Source: UBA10347 sp905182135 (GTDB lineage: Bacteria; Actinomycetota; Acidimicrobiia; Acidimicrobiales; UBA10347). From it: 64,000 bases of DNA. The stretch's first letter is position 1. Each line of letters starts with the position of its first letter. Under the pieces are notes generated by a model that saw only the letters and a list, made by a program, of their open reading frames with translations, was not told the origin of the DNA and did no database searches. The stretch covers positions 168,518 to 232,517 of the forward strand of contig CAWUSE010000005.1 of the NCBI GenBank assembly GCA_963925805.1. The letters are read 5' to 3'. Below, one piece after another: positions 41,089 to 50,526 of the stretch. Both the position numbers and the translations under genes were made by a program.

Positions 41089-42032
41089 CGCTGTCTATCG
41101 AGTCGCTCACGGTGCTATACGGCGACAAGGTAGCGGTTGACAATGTCAGCTTGGACATCGCAGTCGGCGACGTGCTGGCGCTGGTTGGCCCTAGTGGTTG
41201 TGGCAAATCAACGTTGCTTCGAGCGATCGCTGGACTAGTTGAGCCTGCTGAAGGTCGGGTTGAATGGCAAGGTCGAGATATCACCCACGTCCCGACGCAT
41301 CAGCGGGGAGTCGGTCTGATGTTTCAGGACCATGCGCTGTTTACGCACCGTGATGTTGCCGACAATATTGGCTTTGGTCTGAAGATGGCCGGTGTCGGCG
41401 CCGGCGCACGAGCTGTTCGAACCGAAGAGTTGTTGGTGCTGGTTGGCCTCGAAGGTTTTGGGCCACGCAGTGTGGAGGGATTGTCGGGCGGCGAGGCTCA
41501 ACGGGTGGCGTTGGCCCGCGCTTTGGCTCCTGAACCGGCACTTCTATTGCTAGACGAACCCCTTGCATCGCTTGACCGAGCCCGCCGAATCGAGCTGAAT
41601 ATTGAACTTGCTCGCCTGTTGAGGGAGCTGGAGCAGACGGCGGTGTACGTCACCCATGACCAGGACGAAGCCTTCTCACTTGCTGACGATGTCGGGGTTA
41701 TGCATCAAGGTCAGGTATTGCGTGTTGGCTCGCCGGGGGACGTGTGGCGTGACCCTCAGTTCGAGATTGTCGCCCGGTTCGTTGGGCACGAGGCGATGAT
41801 CGAGCGCGATGGTCAGCGGTTCGCGGTGCGCCCTGATGCGGTTTCGATAGCAACGTCAGGTGAGTTGGTCGGGCGAGTAAAGACATGCGCATTTCAGGGT
41901 GATCGGTACGCACTTACTATCGATGTAGATGGAGGGCCATGGCGTCTATTCCACTCGGTGGCTGTGGAACCGGGCTCCATGGTGCGTCTTTCGCTTGATC
42001 CCACCAGGCTCGCCCGGATCACTGATATCTGA
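41085..42032 (+). CDS. thiQ: thiamine ABC transporter ATP-binding protein
   Basis: The 315-residue ATPase has Walker A GPSGCGKSTLL (about 36-46), Q-loop LMFQDHALFTH, signature LSGGEAQRVALARAL (about 133-147), Walker B LLLLDEPLASLD (about 153-164) and H-loop VTHDQDEAF. A C-terminal TOBE-like extension (about 235-315) is longer than in E. coli ThiQ and resembles the Fe/spermidine-type ATPases that use fused permeases. It powers ThiP. It is the last gene of the riboswitch-controlled operon; no clear terminator follows. Confidence 0.93.
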   Translation: MTLSIESLTVLYGDKVAVDNVSLDIAVGDVLALVGPSGCGKSTLLRAIAGLVEPAEGRVEWQGRDITHVPTHQRGVGLMFQDHALFTHRDVADNIGFGLKMAGVGAGARAVRTEELLVLVGLEGFGPRSVEGLSGGEAQRVALARALAPEPALLLLDEPLASLDRARRIELNIELARLLRELEQTAVYVTHDQDEAFSLADDVGVMHQGQVLRVGSPGDVWRDPQFEIVARFVGHEAMIERDGQRFAVRPDAVSIATSGELVGRVKTCAFQGDRYALTIDVDGGPWRLFHSVAVEPGSMVRLSLDPTRLARITDI

Positions 42033-42055
42033 GCGAGAAAGCGAACTGGTGAGTC

Positions 42056-42319
42056 TCAGGAGCAGCCGAATGTGAGAAAGGGATCTTCAATGGTGTCGAT
42101 GAACTGGCGGTAGCCGTAGCCGGTGCAGGGGTTGGCGACCAGACGTGATTCTTCGGGCGGCTCGATGAACTCGGATACGGCATCTTCGGCTGCTAGTGAG
42201 AACAAGCCTTCGACATCGCCACCGCAGGGTGCAGTAAGCATGGAGAGCGCTAGGGAAGTTGTGAATAGACGACGGAGTGAGCCTGCCGAGGTGATGATGG
42301 AACCGGCTGGCTGCTTCAT
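42056..42319 (-). CDS. possible small secreted protein
   Basis: An 87-residue frame starting MKQPAGSIITSAGSLRRLF has a short basic N-terminus and a hydrophobic stretch (LFTTSLALSMLTAPC), then an acidic mature part with two more Cys (ANPCTGYGYRQF and the C-terminal GCS). It could be an exported, disulfide-bonded protein. The lipobox is poor (Pro before Cys) and no family is recognised. It converges with thiQ. It occupies most of the 378-bp space between thiQ and the SDR gene, in which nothing else is visible. Confidence 0.4.
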   Translation of the reverse strand: MKQPAGSIITSAGSLRRLFTTSLALSMLTAPCGGDVEGLFSLAAEDAVSEFIEPPEESRLVANPCTGYGYRQFIDTIEDPFLTFGCS

Positions 42320-42410
42320 CTTGGTTACGACGAGGCCCGGCCTCAATCTGGATCGCAACGATCAAAGAAATGTTTTGCCGACCTTTGTTGGCCCTATGTC
42401 AAGCGGGTTA

Positions 42411-43250
42411 TTAACTCTTGGCTATGTTCCGGCGGGCTCCTGCGGCGAGCAGTCGCTGATAGAGCCCAGCGGGTAGGCGCGAGACAAGATCAAACACGAC
42501 AGCGTCGGGCCCAATGAGTGCCCGGCGCCGGTTGCGTGACACGGCGCGCAGGATCTGGTGTGCTGCTTTCTCTGGCGTGGTGCGAGCCATCTTGTCGAAC
42601 TGAGTGCCGAAGTTTGCTGGGTCATCACCAAAAGCGCTTGCGCTCTCATCGATGCGGGCGTTATGGGCAATGTTCGTCTTGATCCCGCCAGGGTGAATCG
42701 TTGTGGCCGAAACCCCACATCGTTCAATGTCGAGTTCGATTCGCAACGCGTCAGTGAAGCCGCGTACACCGAACTTGGCAGCGTTGTAGACCGACTGCGT
42801 CGGGATGCTGACCAGCCCGAAGACGCTGGAAATATTGACGACATGACCCTCGCCAGCAGCGCGGAGATGGGGCAGGAAGGCCTTGGTCCCGTGGACGACG
42901 CCCCAGAAGTTGATGTTCATCAGCCATTCGAAGTCGTCGTAGCTAGCGCCTTCGAACGTGGCGCTTAAGTTGACGCCGGCGTTGTTGATAATCAGGTTGA
43001 TCTTGCCGTGGTCATGGGCGGTCTTGTCGGCCCAGAAGAACACGGCGTCTTTGTCGCCAACGTCGAGTACATCTGATGTCACCTTGATGCCGGCGCCCTT
43101 GCATAGATCGACGGTTTCGGCCAACCCAAATTCGTCGATATCGCTGAGCGCTAGATGCGCACCTTGGCGAGCAAGCTCTTCTGCCAGTGCTCGACCAATT
43201 CCTGATCCAGCACCGGTGATGGCAGCGACTCGCCCGGTGAACGTCTTCAT
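42411..43250 (-). CDS. short-chain dehydrogenase/reductase (SDR)
   Basis: The 279-residue protein has the classical SDR motifs: TGAGSGIGRALAEELA (about 12-27), the DIDE cofactor discriminator (about 37-40) suggesting NAD, NNAGVNLSA (about 89-97), VNISSVFG with the catalytic Ser and YNAAKFGVRGF (YxxxK, about 155-165). The C-terminal ~40 residues (LVSRLPAGLYQRLLAAGARR) are typical of actinobacterial SDRs near acyl-CoA metabolism. Substrate unknown. An LLM oxidoreductase gene lies 234 bp downstream in genome order, in the same direction. Confidence 0.88.
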   Translation of the reverse strand: MKTFTGRVAAITGAGSGIGRALAEELARQGAHLALSDIDEFGLAETVDLCKGAGIKVTSDVLDVGDKDAVFFWADKTAHDHGKINLIINNAGVNLSATFEGASYDDFEWLMNINFWGVVHGTKAFLPHLRAAGEGHVVNISSVFGLVSIPTQSVYNAAKFGVRGFTDALRIELDIERCGVSATTIHPGGIKTNIAHNARIDESASAFGDDPANFGTQFDKMARTTPEKAAHQILRAVSRNRRRALIGPDAVVFDLVSRLPAGLYQRLLAAGARRNIAKS

Positions 43251-43484
43251 ACCAAGTAGTTTGCCAGCTGACGGCGGTAGCCCCAGCAGGAGATTGAGCT
43301 GGGTCGTAATCTTTTAGGCGATGGCGTTGATGACAGTGTTCTGAGTACTTCGATTGGCGTGACAACCGCCGCAGGAACAGTGCGGGGTATGTCTCCTCGG
43401 GTGAGGGGCACCTTGGTATTGGTTGTAGTGCAATGCTGCGACGGTGAATCACTTCATGTAACGGCCAGGCTCGCGGCGGGCGGT

Positions 43485-44366
43485 TCAGCCGCTTATCAAA
43501 GGCTGCTTTACTTGCTCGACGAATCGGCTTATGTGGTCGGTGGTCAGCGGATTGCCGAAGTCCATGACGAAATAGGTAATACCCAGAGAGGCCTTGTGCG
43601 CGAGCCGTTCGAGTAGCTCCTGTGACTGAGCGTCGGTTTCCGGGAGGGCATGCTCGATTGTCTGACTGATTTCGATCTGTGCTGGGTCGCGGCCGGCGTC
43701 GCTGGCGGCGTTGTGCAGGATGTCGAGCTTGCGTCGCCAGTCTTCGTCGCTGGCGCGGCCGGACCCGTTCCAGATGTCGGCATGCCGGCCAGCCAACGGG
43801 AGGCCAACCTTTTCGCCGGAAGCACCGATACAAATTGGTGGAATTACATCAGGTAGCGGTGGTGCCGATGCTCCCTCGATCGAGAAGTGAGTACCCGTAA
43901 ATGATGGTTCGTCCTCGGTCCACATGAGCTTACAGATCTGCAACATTTCATCGAGTTGGGCGAAGCGAACTGATGGTTTTGGGAAGTCGTAGCCATAAGC
44001 GGCGTACTCGTCTTCGCGCCACCCTGCGCCTATGCCCAGAATGAAACGGTTGCCCGACAGGACTTGCAGCGTCGAGGCCATCTTCGCCGTGAGGGCTGGA
44101 GGGCGGTATCCGTGGCCAAGTACGTGATGACACAACATGACGTCGGGGAACTTGGCAGCGAGCCACGTCAGGGTGGTCCAGGCTTCCATGAACGGATCGG
44201 TCTTTGCGTCGAAGCCGTAGAAGTGATCCGCGATCCACAACGAATCGAAGTGTTCCAGCGCAGTCGGCAGGATGTTTCGCTCTTGGAACATCACGATGGG
44301 TTTATGGTCGCTCCAGCGGTTACCGATCACCGGAGAGAGCCATCCAAACTTCATCGCATTAGTCAT
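43485..44366 (-). CDS. LLM-class (probably F420-dependent) oxidoreductase
   Basis: This 293-residue luciferase-like monooxygenase-family protein contains SLWIADHFYGFD (about 43-54), CHHVLGHGYRPPALTAKMAST (in two parts) and the glycine-rich FILGIGAGWREDEYAAYGYDF (in two parts, about 108-128). It also has PPICIGASGEKVGL. The GIGAGW pattern is the usual mark of F420-using members. ATG44366 was chosen; an ATG at 44354 (MKFGWLSPV) is also plausible since the fold starts there. The gene stands alone between the SDR gene and a 1.1-kb stretch without genes. Confidence 0.86.
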   Translation of the reverse strand: MTNAMKFGWLSPVIGNRWSDHKPIVMFQERNILPTALEHFDSLWIADHFYGFDAKTDPFMEAWTTLTWLAAKFPDVMLCHHVLGHGYRPPALTAKMASTLQVLSGNRFILGIGAGWREDEYAAYGYDFPKPSVRFAQLDEMLQICKLMWTEDEPSFTGTHFSIEGASAPPLPDVIPPICIGASGEKVGLPLAGRHADIWNGSGRASDEDWRRKLDILHNAASDAGRDPAQIEISQTIEHALPETDAQSQELLERLAHKASLGITYFVMDFGNPLTTDHISRFVEQVKQPLISG

Positions 44367-44399
44367 TCGACCGAGACTACTCGTCTGCGACATTGCCAA

Positions 44400-45523
44400 T
44401 CACAGAGACCCGGGCCTTCGGTGCACCGAATGAACATCAGGTCAACAATGATGTGCAGAGGCGTTGCATCACCGCGCTGTACTTGGGACATCTAGACGTA
44501 CATGTTGTAAGACGTGACATCTTCCGGCGCTGGCGCAAGGTGGCGCGTTGTGCCCGGTGGCGCTGTCGGAGAAGCCGCTGAGGGTGCTGATCCGGCGGAG
44601 CGGTGACCAGCTGGCACATCGCCATAGGGCCGACACCGACTCGTCAATTATTAAAATGTGTGCCACTGATCGGCGCAATCTTTTCCGTGTGAGCCATGGA
44701 CTCACGGAAGGCTCCTTTTTCCAACGCGGGGCCAAAGAACGGGTCGTAGTAGAACGCATCATCGGCAACGGCAGCCGCTTCATGCCGTTTTGATGGTGGT
44801 TGAGACGCAGGGCCTTTTCGCATGTGTACCCGAGCGAAGCCAGGCGGGACTTGTTCCCGCGTAGGCACGTGATCTCGCGCCCTTCGCTGCGAAGCCCGAC
44901 ACCGCAGTTCGCTGAGTTCAGGATGCAGACTGTCTTGTGCGATTCATTGGTTGCCGGCATCACCGTCATGTCGTGTCGGATTCCATGTCTGCAAGGGTCC
45001 TCGATCTCCGTCTGGTTCGACTCGCTGGTGTAACAGGTTTGGAGCATCGCGGCTCACCTGCATCGTTCTTCGGATTTGGCGATTTGTTTTGGCGCTACTG
45101 CCGGCTAACGCCTGGTTGCGCACCGTCTTCTTTCAAAATGCGTGGGTCGTGGCCGGTGACGATGGCAGCGGGGTACACCAGCGACTGGCGATCCGTTTCG
45201 CCATGCTCGAAATGCTGGCCGAATCCCTGACGACTGCGTGGTTGCTAACGAGCTAATTGCCGACGTTCAAGCCAGCGGTCACTGTGGTTTGATCGCGGAC
45301 ACCGTCTGGCTGGAGCACCCCGAGGCATAAAGGGGTTGTTGGACACAGCTGTTGGCCTCTGAGAGCACGTTCATCGTGAAACCCGCAACGCTGAAGCAAG
45401 TTCATAGACAAGACTGGCGCATGATTTCAGATGCTGTGAGGAAACGTGGTGCGTTACCTGTCTTGGGTAACTGGTGGTTCGCGTCGCAGGCCCTACAGTT
45501 TCAGTTGACGGGATGTGTGGTGC
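44400..45523. other. 1.1-kb region without a supported gene, possibly decayed coding DNA
   Basis: No reading frame here has both a ribosome site and a recognisable family. A minus-strand frame around 44690-44830 encodes a plausible-looking piece (ADDAFYYDPFFGPALEKGAF), and a plus-strand frame around 45110-45256 encodes another (FQNAWVVAGDDGSGVHQRLA). Both end abruptly and nearby frames look like frameshifted continuations. I cannot name either. The region has the look of one or two degraded genes; no RNA gene, repeat or terminator is obvious. Confidence 0.35.
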
Positions 45524-46240
45524 ATGGTGAATGACTTCTTCAGCGATGGCTCGCCCTACTTGTCGCATCCGTTGTTGACCGCCGAGCGCACCTCGGCTGA
45601 GATAGACCAGCTTGAGCGACTGATTGGATCAATCTCGGGTCGGGTCCTTGATGTTGGCTGTGGCTTTGGTCGGCACAGCATTGAGCTGGCATCTCGTGGT
45701 GCCGACATCACCGGCATCGATCGATCGGTTGCAATGATCTCGGCAGCCAGGGAGCGGTCGATCGCAGCGGGTCAATTCGCTGACTTTAGTTGTGTCGCCG
45801 CAAGGGACCTCCGCGAGGTCGGCCGTTATGACCTTGCGATTTGCTTGTTCGGTACCTTTGGCCAGTTGGCTAACGCGACGAGCGAGGACACCTTGCACCT
45901 CGACATGCTTGGGCAGATCAAGCAGGCGTTGCGTCCATCGGCGAAGCTCGTGATCGAGTTGCCAGATCGAGATCGAATGGTTGCCAAGTTGGTTGAACAG
46001 GAACAGTTCGGCACAGCGGCGGTCACCCGCCAGTTCAATACGCGAACTTCGATTATGACCGAGCGGGCCGAACTTGAGACGGGCGCGATTTATGTGCAGC
46101 GTTGTCGCTTATTCGATGTAACCGAGTTGGTTGATCTGGTGCACGACTCGGGTCTCGAGGTGCACCAAGTTATGGACCGAGGGTTGGCGCCAGAATCGGA
46201 GAGCCTGATGACACTTGTAGCGACACGAACGTCCAACTAG
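45524..46240 (+). CDS. class I SAM-dependent methyltransferase
   Basis: The 238-residue protein has the Rossmann methyltransferase core: motif I RVLDVGCGFGRHSIELASRG (about 40-59), acidic residue in ITGIDRSVAMI (about 63-73), then YDLAICLFGTFGQL (motif IV-like, about 104-117) and a post-core beta region. An N-terminal YLSHPLLTAERT and the FGTFGQL segment resemble small-molecule methyltransferases often annotated as UbiE/TylF-like. Substrate is unknown. ATG45524 was preferred over GTG45515. The gene stands alone. Confidence 0.85.
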   Translation: MVNDFFSDGSPYLSHPLLTAERTSAEIDQLERLIGSISGRVLDVGCGFGRHSIELASRGADITGIDRSVAMISAARERSIAAGQFADFSCVAARDLREVGRYDLAICLFGTFGQLANATSEDTLHLDMLGQIKQALRPSAKLVIELPDRDRMVAKLVEQEQFGTAAVTRQFNTRTSIMTERAELETGAIYVQRCRLFDVTELVDLVHDSGLEVHQVMDRGLAPESESLMTLVATRTSN

Positions 46241-46566
46241 ATCGGGACGCCGATGAGAAGTGGCACCTGCGATTATTGCGATTCATGCTGTTCGTCTACC
46301 TCAAGCACGAGGCGTGGCGAAGCTTACGGCGTAAAAATGTGTGGCTTAAAAGAGGACGACGACAGGCAGTGGTCGACAAGCATGGTGCCACCTAACCAGC
46401 CACACATTTGTGGGTCGATACGAATGCCAGACCCATAACCGGTGAATGTCCGCCAGGGTCTGAACCAATGAAACTACGGTGAGGTCTCCGGTGGTCCCGA
46501 TGCAGTTAGTTCGCCGACGGGTCTAAAGACACAGCCAGAATCAAGCCCAACGACCGTAGGTTCACA
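46241..46566. other. Intergenic region with a 12-bp inverted repeat
   Basis: This 326-bp spacer contains AAATGTGTGGCT (46335-46346) and its exact complement AGCCACACATTT (46398-46409), 51 bp apart. It could form a long-range RNA stem or mark the ends of a small inserted element. No gene is supported in it. Confidence 0.5.
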
Positions 46567-47589
46567 ATGTCAGTACAGCTCGAAGGTGTTCAAGAGGCGT
46601 GTGGCGTCGACGACGTAAGTCGGGTGTGCAGTCGAGTATTCGACTGGAGCGGTAACGAGACGCTGGCTGGCCTGTCCGAATGGTTTATCGATCGGCCATT
46701 CCGGATCGTGATTGTTGCGATTGGCGCCTGGATTTTGAACCATCTGGCTCGTCGGGCGATTGGCTCATTGAGTGATCGCATAAGGGTCACACCGCAGAAC
46801 CCGCATCTCGCACAGCTTCGCCGCCTTGGAGCCGAAGGGGATCAAGAAAACGAGGCTGCGCTCGCTGGTCGGGCGCCGGCTCGAGCCGAGGCCATTGAGG
46901 CTGTGCTGAAGAGCGTTGTATCGGTGGTCATATGGGTGTTGGCGCTATTGCTAATTCTTGGCGAACTCGCTATTAATTTGGCGCCACTCATCGCGGGTGC
47001 TGGCATCGCCGGACTTGCGGTTGGTTTCGGTGCCCAGTCCATGGTGCGCGACTTCCTCGCTGGCCTGTTCATCCTGATAGAAGATCAGTACGGGGTTGGC
47101 GATGTGATCGAGGTCGGCGATGTTTCGGGCACGGTCGAGAACATCTCGCTGCGAGCGACACGACTCCGCGATGTTGAGGGCACTGTCTGGCATCTGGCCA
47201 ACGGTGAAATCAACAAGGTCGGTAACCACTCGCAGCTGTGGTCAAATTGTGTGATCGACGTCGGGGTTTCCTATGACACCGATGTGCGTCAGGCAATGGC
47301 GGTCCTCGATGGTGTGGCCGACACGATGTGGCAAGAGTCCGAGGCTGGATCCGGATCAATTATTGCGGACCCCGTCGTACAAGGTGTGCAAGCGCTCGGC
47401 GATGATGCCGTAATCCTCCGCTTGGTTGTGAAGACAGACCCGATGTCGCAGTGGCAGGTTCAACGAGAATTGCGCCTACGAATTAAAGAGGCGTTCGATG
47501 AAAACGGCATCACGATCCCGTTCCCGCAACGCACGATGCATATGGTCATGGACCAGTCGAACAACGTGGACGAGTTGGGCAGCCCGTGA
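46567..47589 (+). CDS. mechanosensitive ion channel, MscS family
   Basis: The 340-residue protein has about 40 N-terminal soluble residues, then hydrophobic helices (RIVIVAIGAWILNHLA, about 47-62; VVSVVIWVLALLLILGELAI, about 118-137). The pore helix TM3 region follows, LIAGAGIAGLAVGFGAQSMVRDFLAGLF (in parts, about 143-170), with the typical Gly/Ala packing. The beta domain follows (YGVGDVIEVGDVSGTVENI, ATRLRDVEGTVWHLANGEI) and then the C-terminal alpha/beta domain. It should open under membrane tension to protect against hypo-osmotic shock. It is transcribed alone; the next gene starts about 290 bp downstream. Confidence 0.92.
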   Translation: MSVQLEGVQEACGVDDVSRVCSRVFDWSGNETLAGLSEWFIDRPFRIVIVAIGAWILNHLARRAIGSLSDRIRVTPQNPHLAQLRRLGAEGDQENEAALAGRAPARAEAIEAVLKSVVSVVIWVLALLLILGELAINLAPLIAGAGIAGLAVGFGAQSMVRDFLAGLFILIEDQYGVGDVIEVGDVSGTVENISLRATRLRDVEGTVWHLANGEINKVGNHSQLWSNCVIDVGVSYDTDVRQAMAVLDGVADTMWQESEAGSGSIIADPVVQGVQALGDDAVILRLVVKTDPMSQWQVQRELRLRIKEAFDENGITIPFPQRTMHMVMDQSNNVDELGSP

Positions 47590-47877
47590 AGTTGCGCCTC
47601 TGTGCAGGGATATGAATTCAGTGACCGATGTCGGGGATGCGGGTGGACATTGGTTCGAAGCCTTTGAGTTGTGGCAGTAGCCTCTCGTATCCGCTTTCGC
47701 CCACGCAGCGCATCGGCCTACGACTGGCGGTTCCCCTGTAGTGCTCCTGTGTTGGATTTCGGCGTCCTGCGCACCGATCTGCTGGGGAGAGGCTCCAGCC
47801 GACATTGCTATGCGCTGGGGTCGCCAGTCGTTAGTGTGAACGTGACCTGTTGTTGCACGCTATCGAAACGAGCTGCC

Positions 47878-48714
47878 GTGAAATTTGGATTCATATTGCC
47901 GAACAATTGGGGCATTGCGGACCCTGTAGCAGTGGCCAATGTGGGTGTCGAAGCCGAGGAGTTTGGTCTGGAGTCAGTCTGGGTGAACCACCACATCGTC
48001 AACGCCGGTTACATCGCCGACCGGCTGGGCAACAGGCCGTATCACGATGCGCTAACTGTGCTGACATGGGTTGCTTCTCAGACGAGCACCATCAAGCTCG
48101 GCACGTCGGTGTTGGTCATGCCATACCTGCATCCAATGGCGACCGCCAAGGCACTGGCGACGCTCGACCTCATGAGCGGCGGGCGCGTTATCCCGGGCCT
48201 GGGTGTGGGAAGCCTTCCCGAAGAGAATGAGATCCTCGGCGTGATCTACGACGGGCGTGGCTCGTTTGGCGACGAGTTCATCGATGTCATGCAAGCCCTA
48301 TGGACAGAGGAAGCCGCCAGTTACGAGGGTGAGCATTTTCAGTTCGCCGATGTCATCGCGTCGCCCAAACCGGCGCAGGCGGTAATGCCAGTCTGGGTTG
48401 GTGGATCCGGGGCGCCTGCTCGGCGGCGCGCCGCGGCCTACGGGACAGGTTGGCACCCAATGTGTTCGGTCGATGGTCTTGCCCATCGAATGCCGGCAAT
48501 GGTCGAGGCGCTCGAATCGCAAGGCCGTGAACGAACGAGTCTGACTGTCGCACCGCGTGTCGACGTGACGGACCTCCCCGACATCGCAGCCGTGGAGGCG
48601 TGGCGTAAGGCCGGTGCCGACCAGCTTGTTGTTGGGGTCAGCAGTCCTGACTTGGCTGATCATCGGTCTGGCCTCGCCCATGTAGCGACACTGGCTCAGG
48701 CCACGGCCAACTAG
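47878..48714 (+). CDS. LLM-class (probably F420-dependent) oxidoreductase
   Basis: This 278-residue luciferase-like protein begins VKFGFILPNNWGIADP (GTG47878). The fold starts exactly there, so a 69-codon longer frame is rejected. Typical segments are SVWVNHHIV (about 31-39), LGTSVLVMPYLHPMATAKALATLD (in two parts) and VIPGLGVGSLPEENEILG (about 103-120). Then come EAASYEGEHFQF and PVWVGGSGAPARRRAAAYG. The G-L-G-V-G phosphate-binding loop fits F420 or FMN use. It is the third LLM gene in the window. Monocistronic, convergent with a thioesterase gene. Confidence 0.88.
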   Translation: MKFGFILPNNWGIADPVAVANVGVEAEEFGLESVWVNHHIVNAGYIADRLGNRPYHDALTVLTWVASQTSTIKLGTSVLVMPYLHPMATAKALATLDLMSGGRVIPGLGVGSLPEENEILGVIYDGRGSFGDEFIDVMQALWTEEAASYEGEHFQFADVIASPKPAQAVMPVWVGGSGAPARRRAAAYGTGWHPMCSVDGLAHRMPAMVEALESQGRERTSLTVAPRVDVTDLPDIAAVEAWRKAGADQLVVGVSSPDLADHRSGLAHVATLAQATAN

Positions 48715-48910
48715 CCACAGAAATACGTACTGGCCGGGCGCCCGGCAGTTGAGCGTTCTAGCTAAGCGGTGATCGCAATGGACGTGGCGAAGAAGCCATG
48801 AAGTCTCTTGATGAAAAGGCTTGTGACCGACCCAGTGACGGCGTTCGTACCGCCGAGCATCGGGTTGTCAAAGACTTGGGTCATTCCCCACGTACCATTC
48901 AGATTCGGGT

Positions 48911-49732
48911 CTATCGAGGCGCATTTGGTTGGGTCGAAAGCACTAAACCCACCTGGCGGGCTACGGCGACCAATGCACCCGACTCGTCCCAGAGCCACCC
49001 GTCCTCAATGGTGCGGTTTCCTGTAGCGTCGCTCGTGCGAAAGTGGCCCCGGATCCAGCCCTCGACGGGACGTCGGCGCACGTGCACGGTCAGCTCGATT
49101 GTGGGTACCCAGCCGATGTAACCGACCTTAGAGAACAGAGGTGGCGGGAATGCGTCAGCGAAGAGGGGCAATGCGTGAGCGTCGACCGGGCGGCCATCAC
49201 CAAACCGGATCCAGCCGGTGATCGCTGCTTCTCGACTGGCGACTGCGACCGCGTGATCTGGGTGGATACGCACGTCGAGTCGATTCATGATGGGCAGGAT
49301 GACGCCCTGCTCTAACTCTGTTCGTGACACACAATCATCGGGATTAGGAATAGGCGCAACGGGGGTGTCGATATCCACGACGGACTCGGTGCTCGACAGA
49401 TCCGTAAACGCGGCGATTGATTCGATGCGACTTTTGCCGCCCTGCACGAGGCGACCGCGGACCGTACCTATTGTTCGGCCGGTGCGGATCATCTCGGCTT
49501 CGATCTCTGCGGGGGCATCAGCGGTTCCCGGGCGTAGATAGTGGGTGGTGATCGACAACGGATCCGGGTGCCCCGACACCGAAGCCATGGCTTTGGCGAG
49601 TGGCGCAAGCAGATAGCCGCCGTTGGGGTTGTCGCCGATGTTCCAATTGCTGGTCAGGTTGGTTTGCCAGTGAGTGTCATCTCTTTGAACGAGGGCGGTT
49701 TCTTCATCGAACTGGTAGGCCACAGCCGCCAT
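48911..49732 (-). CDS. TesB-like thioesterase-superfamily protein
   Basis: The 273-residue protein is a double-hotdog thioesterase (acyl-CoA thioesterase-like). It shows NWNIGDNPNGGYLLAPLAKAM (in two parts, about 29-49), PLSITTHYLRPG (about 57-68) and MIRTGRTIGTVRGRLVQGGK (about 80-99) in the first hotdog. GYIGWVPTIELTVHVRRRP and DGWLWDESGALVAVARQ follow in the second. It should hydrolyse acyl-CoA, substrate length unknown. It is distinct from TesB at 30263-31120 and lacks that protein's ATLDHS block. It is monocistronic. Confidence 0.85.
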   Translation of the reverse strand: MAAVAYQFDEETALVQRDDTHWQTNLTSNWNIGDNPNGGYLLAPLAKAMASVSGHPDPLSITTHYLRPGTADAPAEIEAEMIRTGRTIGTVRGRLVQGGKSRIESIAAFTDLSSTESVVDIDTPVAPIPNPDDCVSRTELEQGVILPIMNRLDVRIHPDHAVAVASREAAITGWIRFGDGRPVDAHALPLFADAFPPPLFSKVGYIGWVPTIELTVHVRRRPVEGWIRGHFRTSDATGNRTIEDGWLWDESGALVAVARQVGLVLSTQPNAPR

Positions 49733-50001
49733 GGTGTCAGCCGGGAAGCTCTATCCCCAAACATGGCGTCAGTCGCTCGACAATGCTGCACCCTGATGAG
49801 ATAGCTCAGCCACTGAAGAACTTGATCGGGTGCAACAAGATGTAGCAAGCCACTTCAGGGATCACGGCAGCCTAGATGGCCTTCGATTCAGCTGGTTTCA
49901 CCGCGTCAGTGGTTGCCTGGGTCCGGTCGTCAGCCAGCGGGGTTGAAGTCGCTAATGCCAGGTTGTCATGAACGAATTCAAACAACTCAGCCCGCTGGGC
50001 G

Positions 50002-50526
50002 CTAGAGGATGGTCTCGCCGTACATCTCGCCGAGCTCGTCAGCCAGCAACTCCAGGCGTTCGCCGTCGGGGCCGCTGAAGTAGATCGAGCTTCCGTGCTC
50101 AAAGTTGATGGGCACGCCGGCGGCTTCTAACTTGGTTCGCAAGTGAGCTTGTTTCTCAGAAGTGACCGAGATGGCCAGGTGGTGCATGCTGCCGAGTACT
50201 TCGGCGTATGGCCCCAGGTCAAGCCCGGGAAAGTCGAAGAATGCCAGTGCGTTCCCGTTGCCCATGTCAAAGAAGAAATGAGTAGAGCCTTGGTAGTCGC
50301 GGTTCTCGAACAACTCGGTCAACGGGAACTCGAGCACGTCTTGGTAGAACTCGATTGTGCGGGGCACGCTCGACGACAGTAGCGCCAGGTGATGCACGCC
50401 CCGGGCCGACGAGGCAGGTCGGTCGGCACGCAGATACTTCTGCCGCATGGCCTCCCACTCGTCACGGCGGTCGACGTCTTCGCCGTGTTTGGGTGCGGGG
50501 CCGGTGGTCTTGTTTGTGTTGTTCAT
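50002..50526 (-). CDS. VOC-family (glyoxalase/extradiol-dioxygenase fold) protein
   Basis: The 174-residue protein has about 42 charged N-terminal residues and then one VOC module pair: ARGVHHLALLSSSVPRTIEFY (in two parts, about 41-61), FFFDMGNGNALAFFD, then GSMHHLAISVTSEKQ (about 111-125) and GERLELLADEL (about 155-165). The His, His and Glu of these blocks could bind Fe or Mn as in ring-cleaving or glyoxalase-like enzymes. It is the last gene of the yceI-pirin-VOC operon and overlaps the pirin stop (ATGA). With the divergent MarR regulator this suggests a role in handling quinones or electrophiles. Confidence 0.85.
   Translation of the reverse strand: MNNTNKTTGPAPKHGEDVDRRDEWEAMRQKYLRADRPASSARGVHHLALLSSSVPRTIEFYQDVLEFPLTELFENRDYQGSTHFFFDMGNGNALAFFDFPGLDLGPYAEVLGSMHHLAISVTSEKQAHLRTKLEAAGVPINFEHGSSIYFSGPDGERLELLADELGEMYGETIL

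Noticed and set aside
44644..44868. A 74-codon minus-strand frame containing ADDAFYYDPFFGPALEKGAF
   Set aside because: The inner segment looks protein-like, but there is no ribosome site, no full domain and the frame breaks off, so it is mentioned only as possible decayed DNA.
45000..45040. GGTTCGACT, resembling a tRNA T-loop
   Set aside because: No matching T-stem, acceptor stem, anticodon arm or CCA could be built around it.
47671..47877. A 69-codon N-terminal extension of the LLM oxidoreductase
   Set aside because: The LLM fold starts exactly at GTG47878; the extension is Cys/Arg-rich and unlike any family member.
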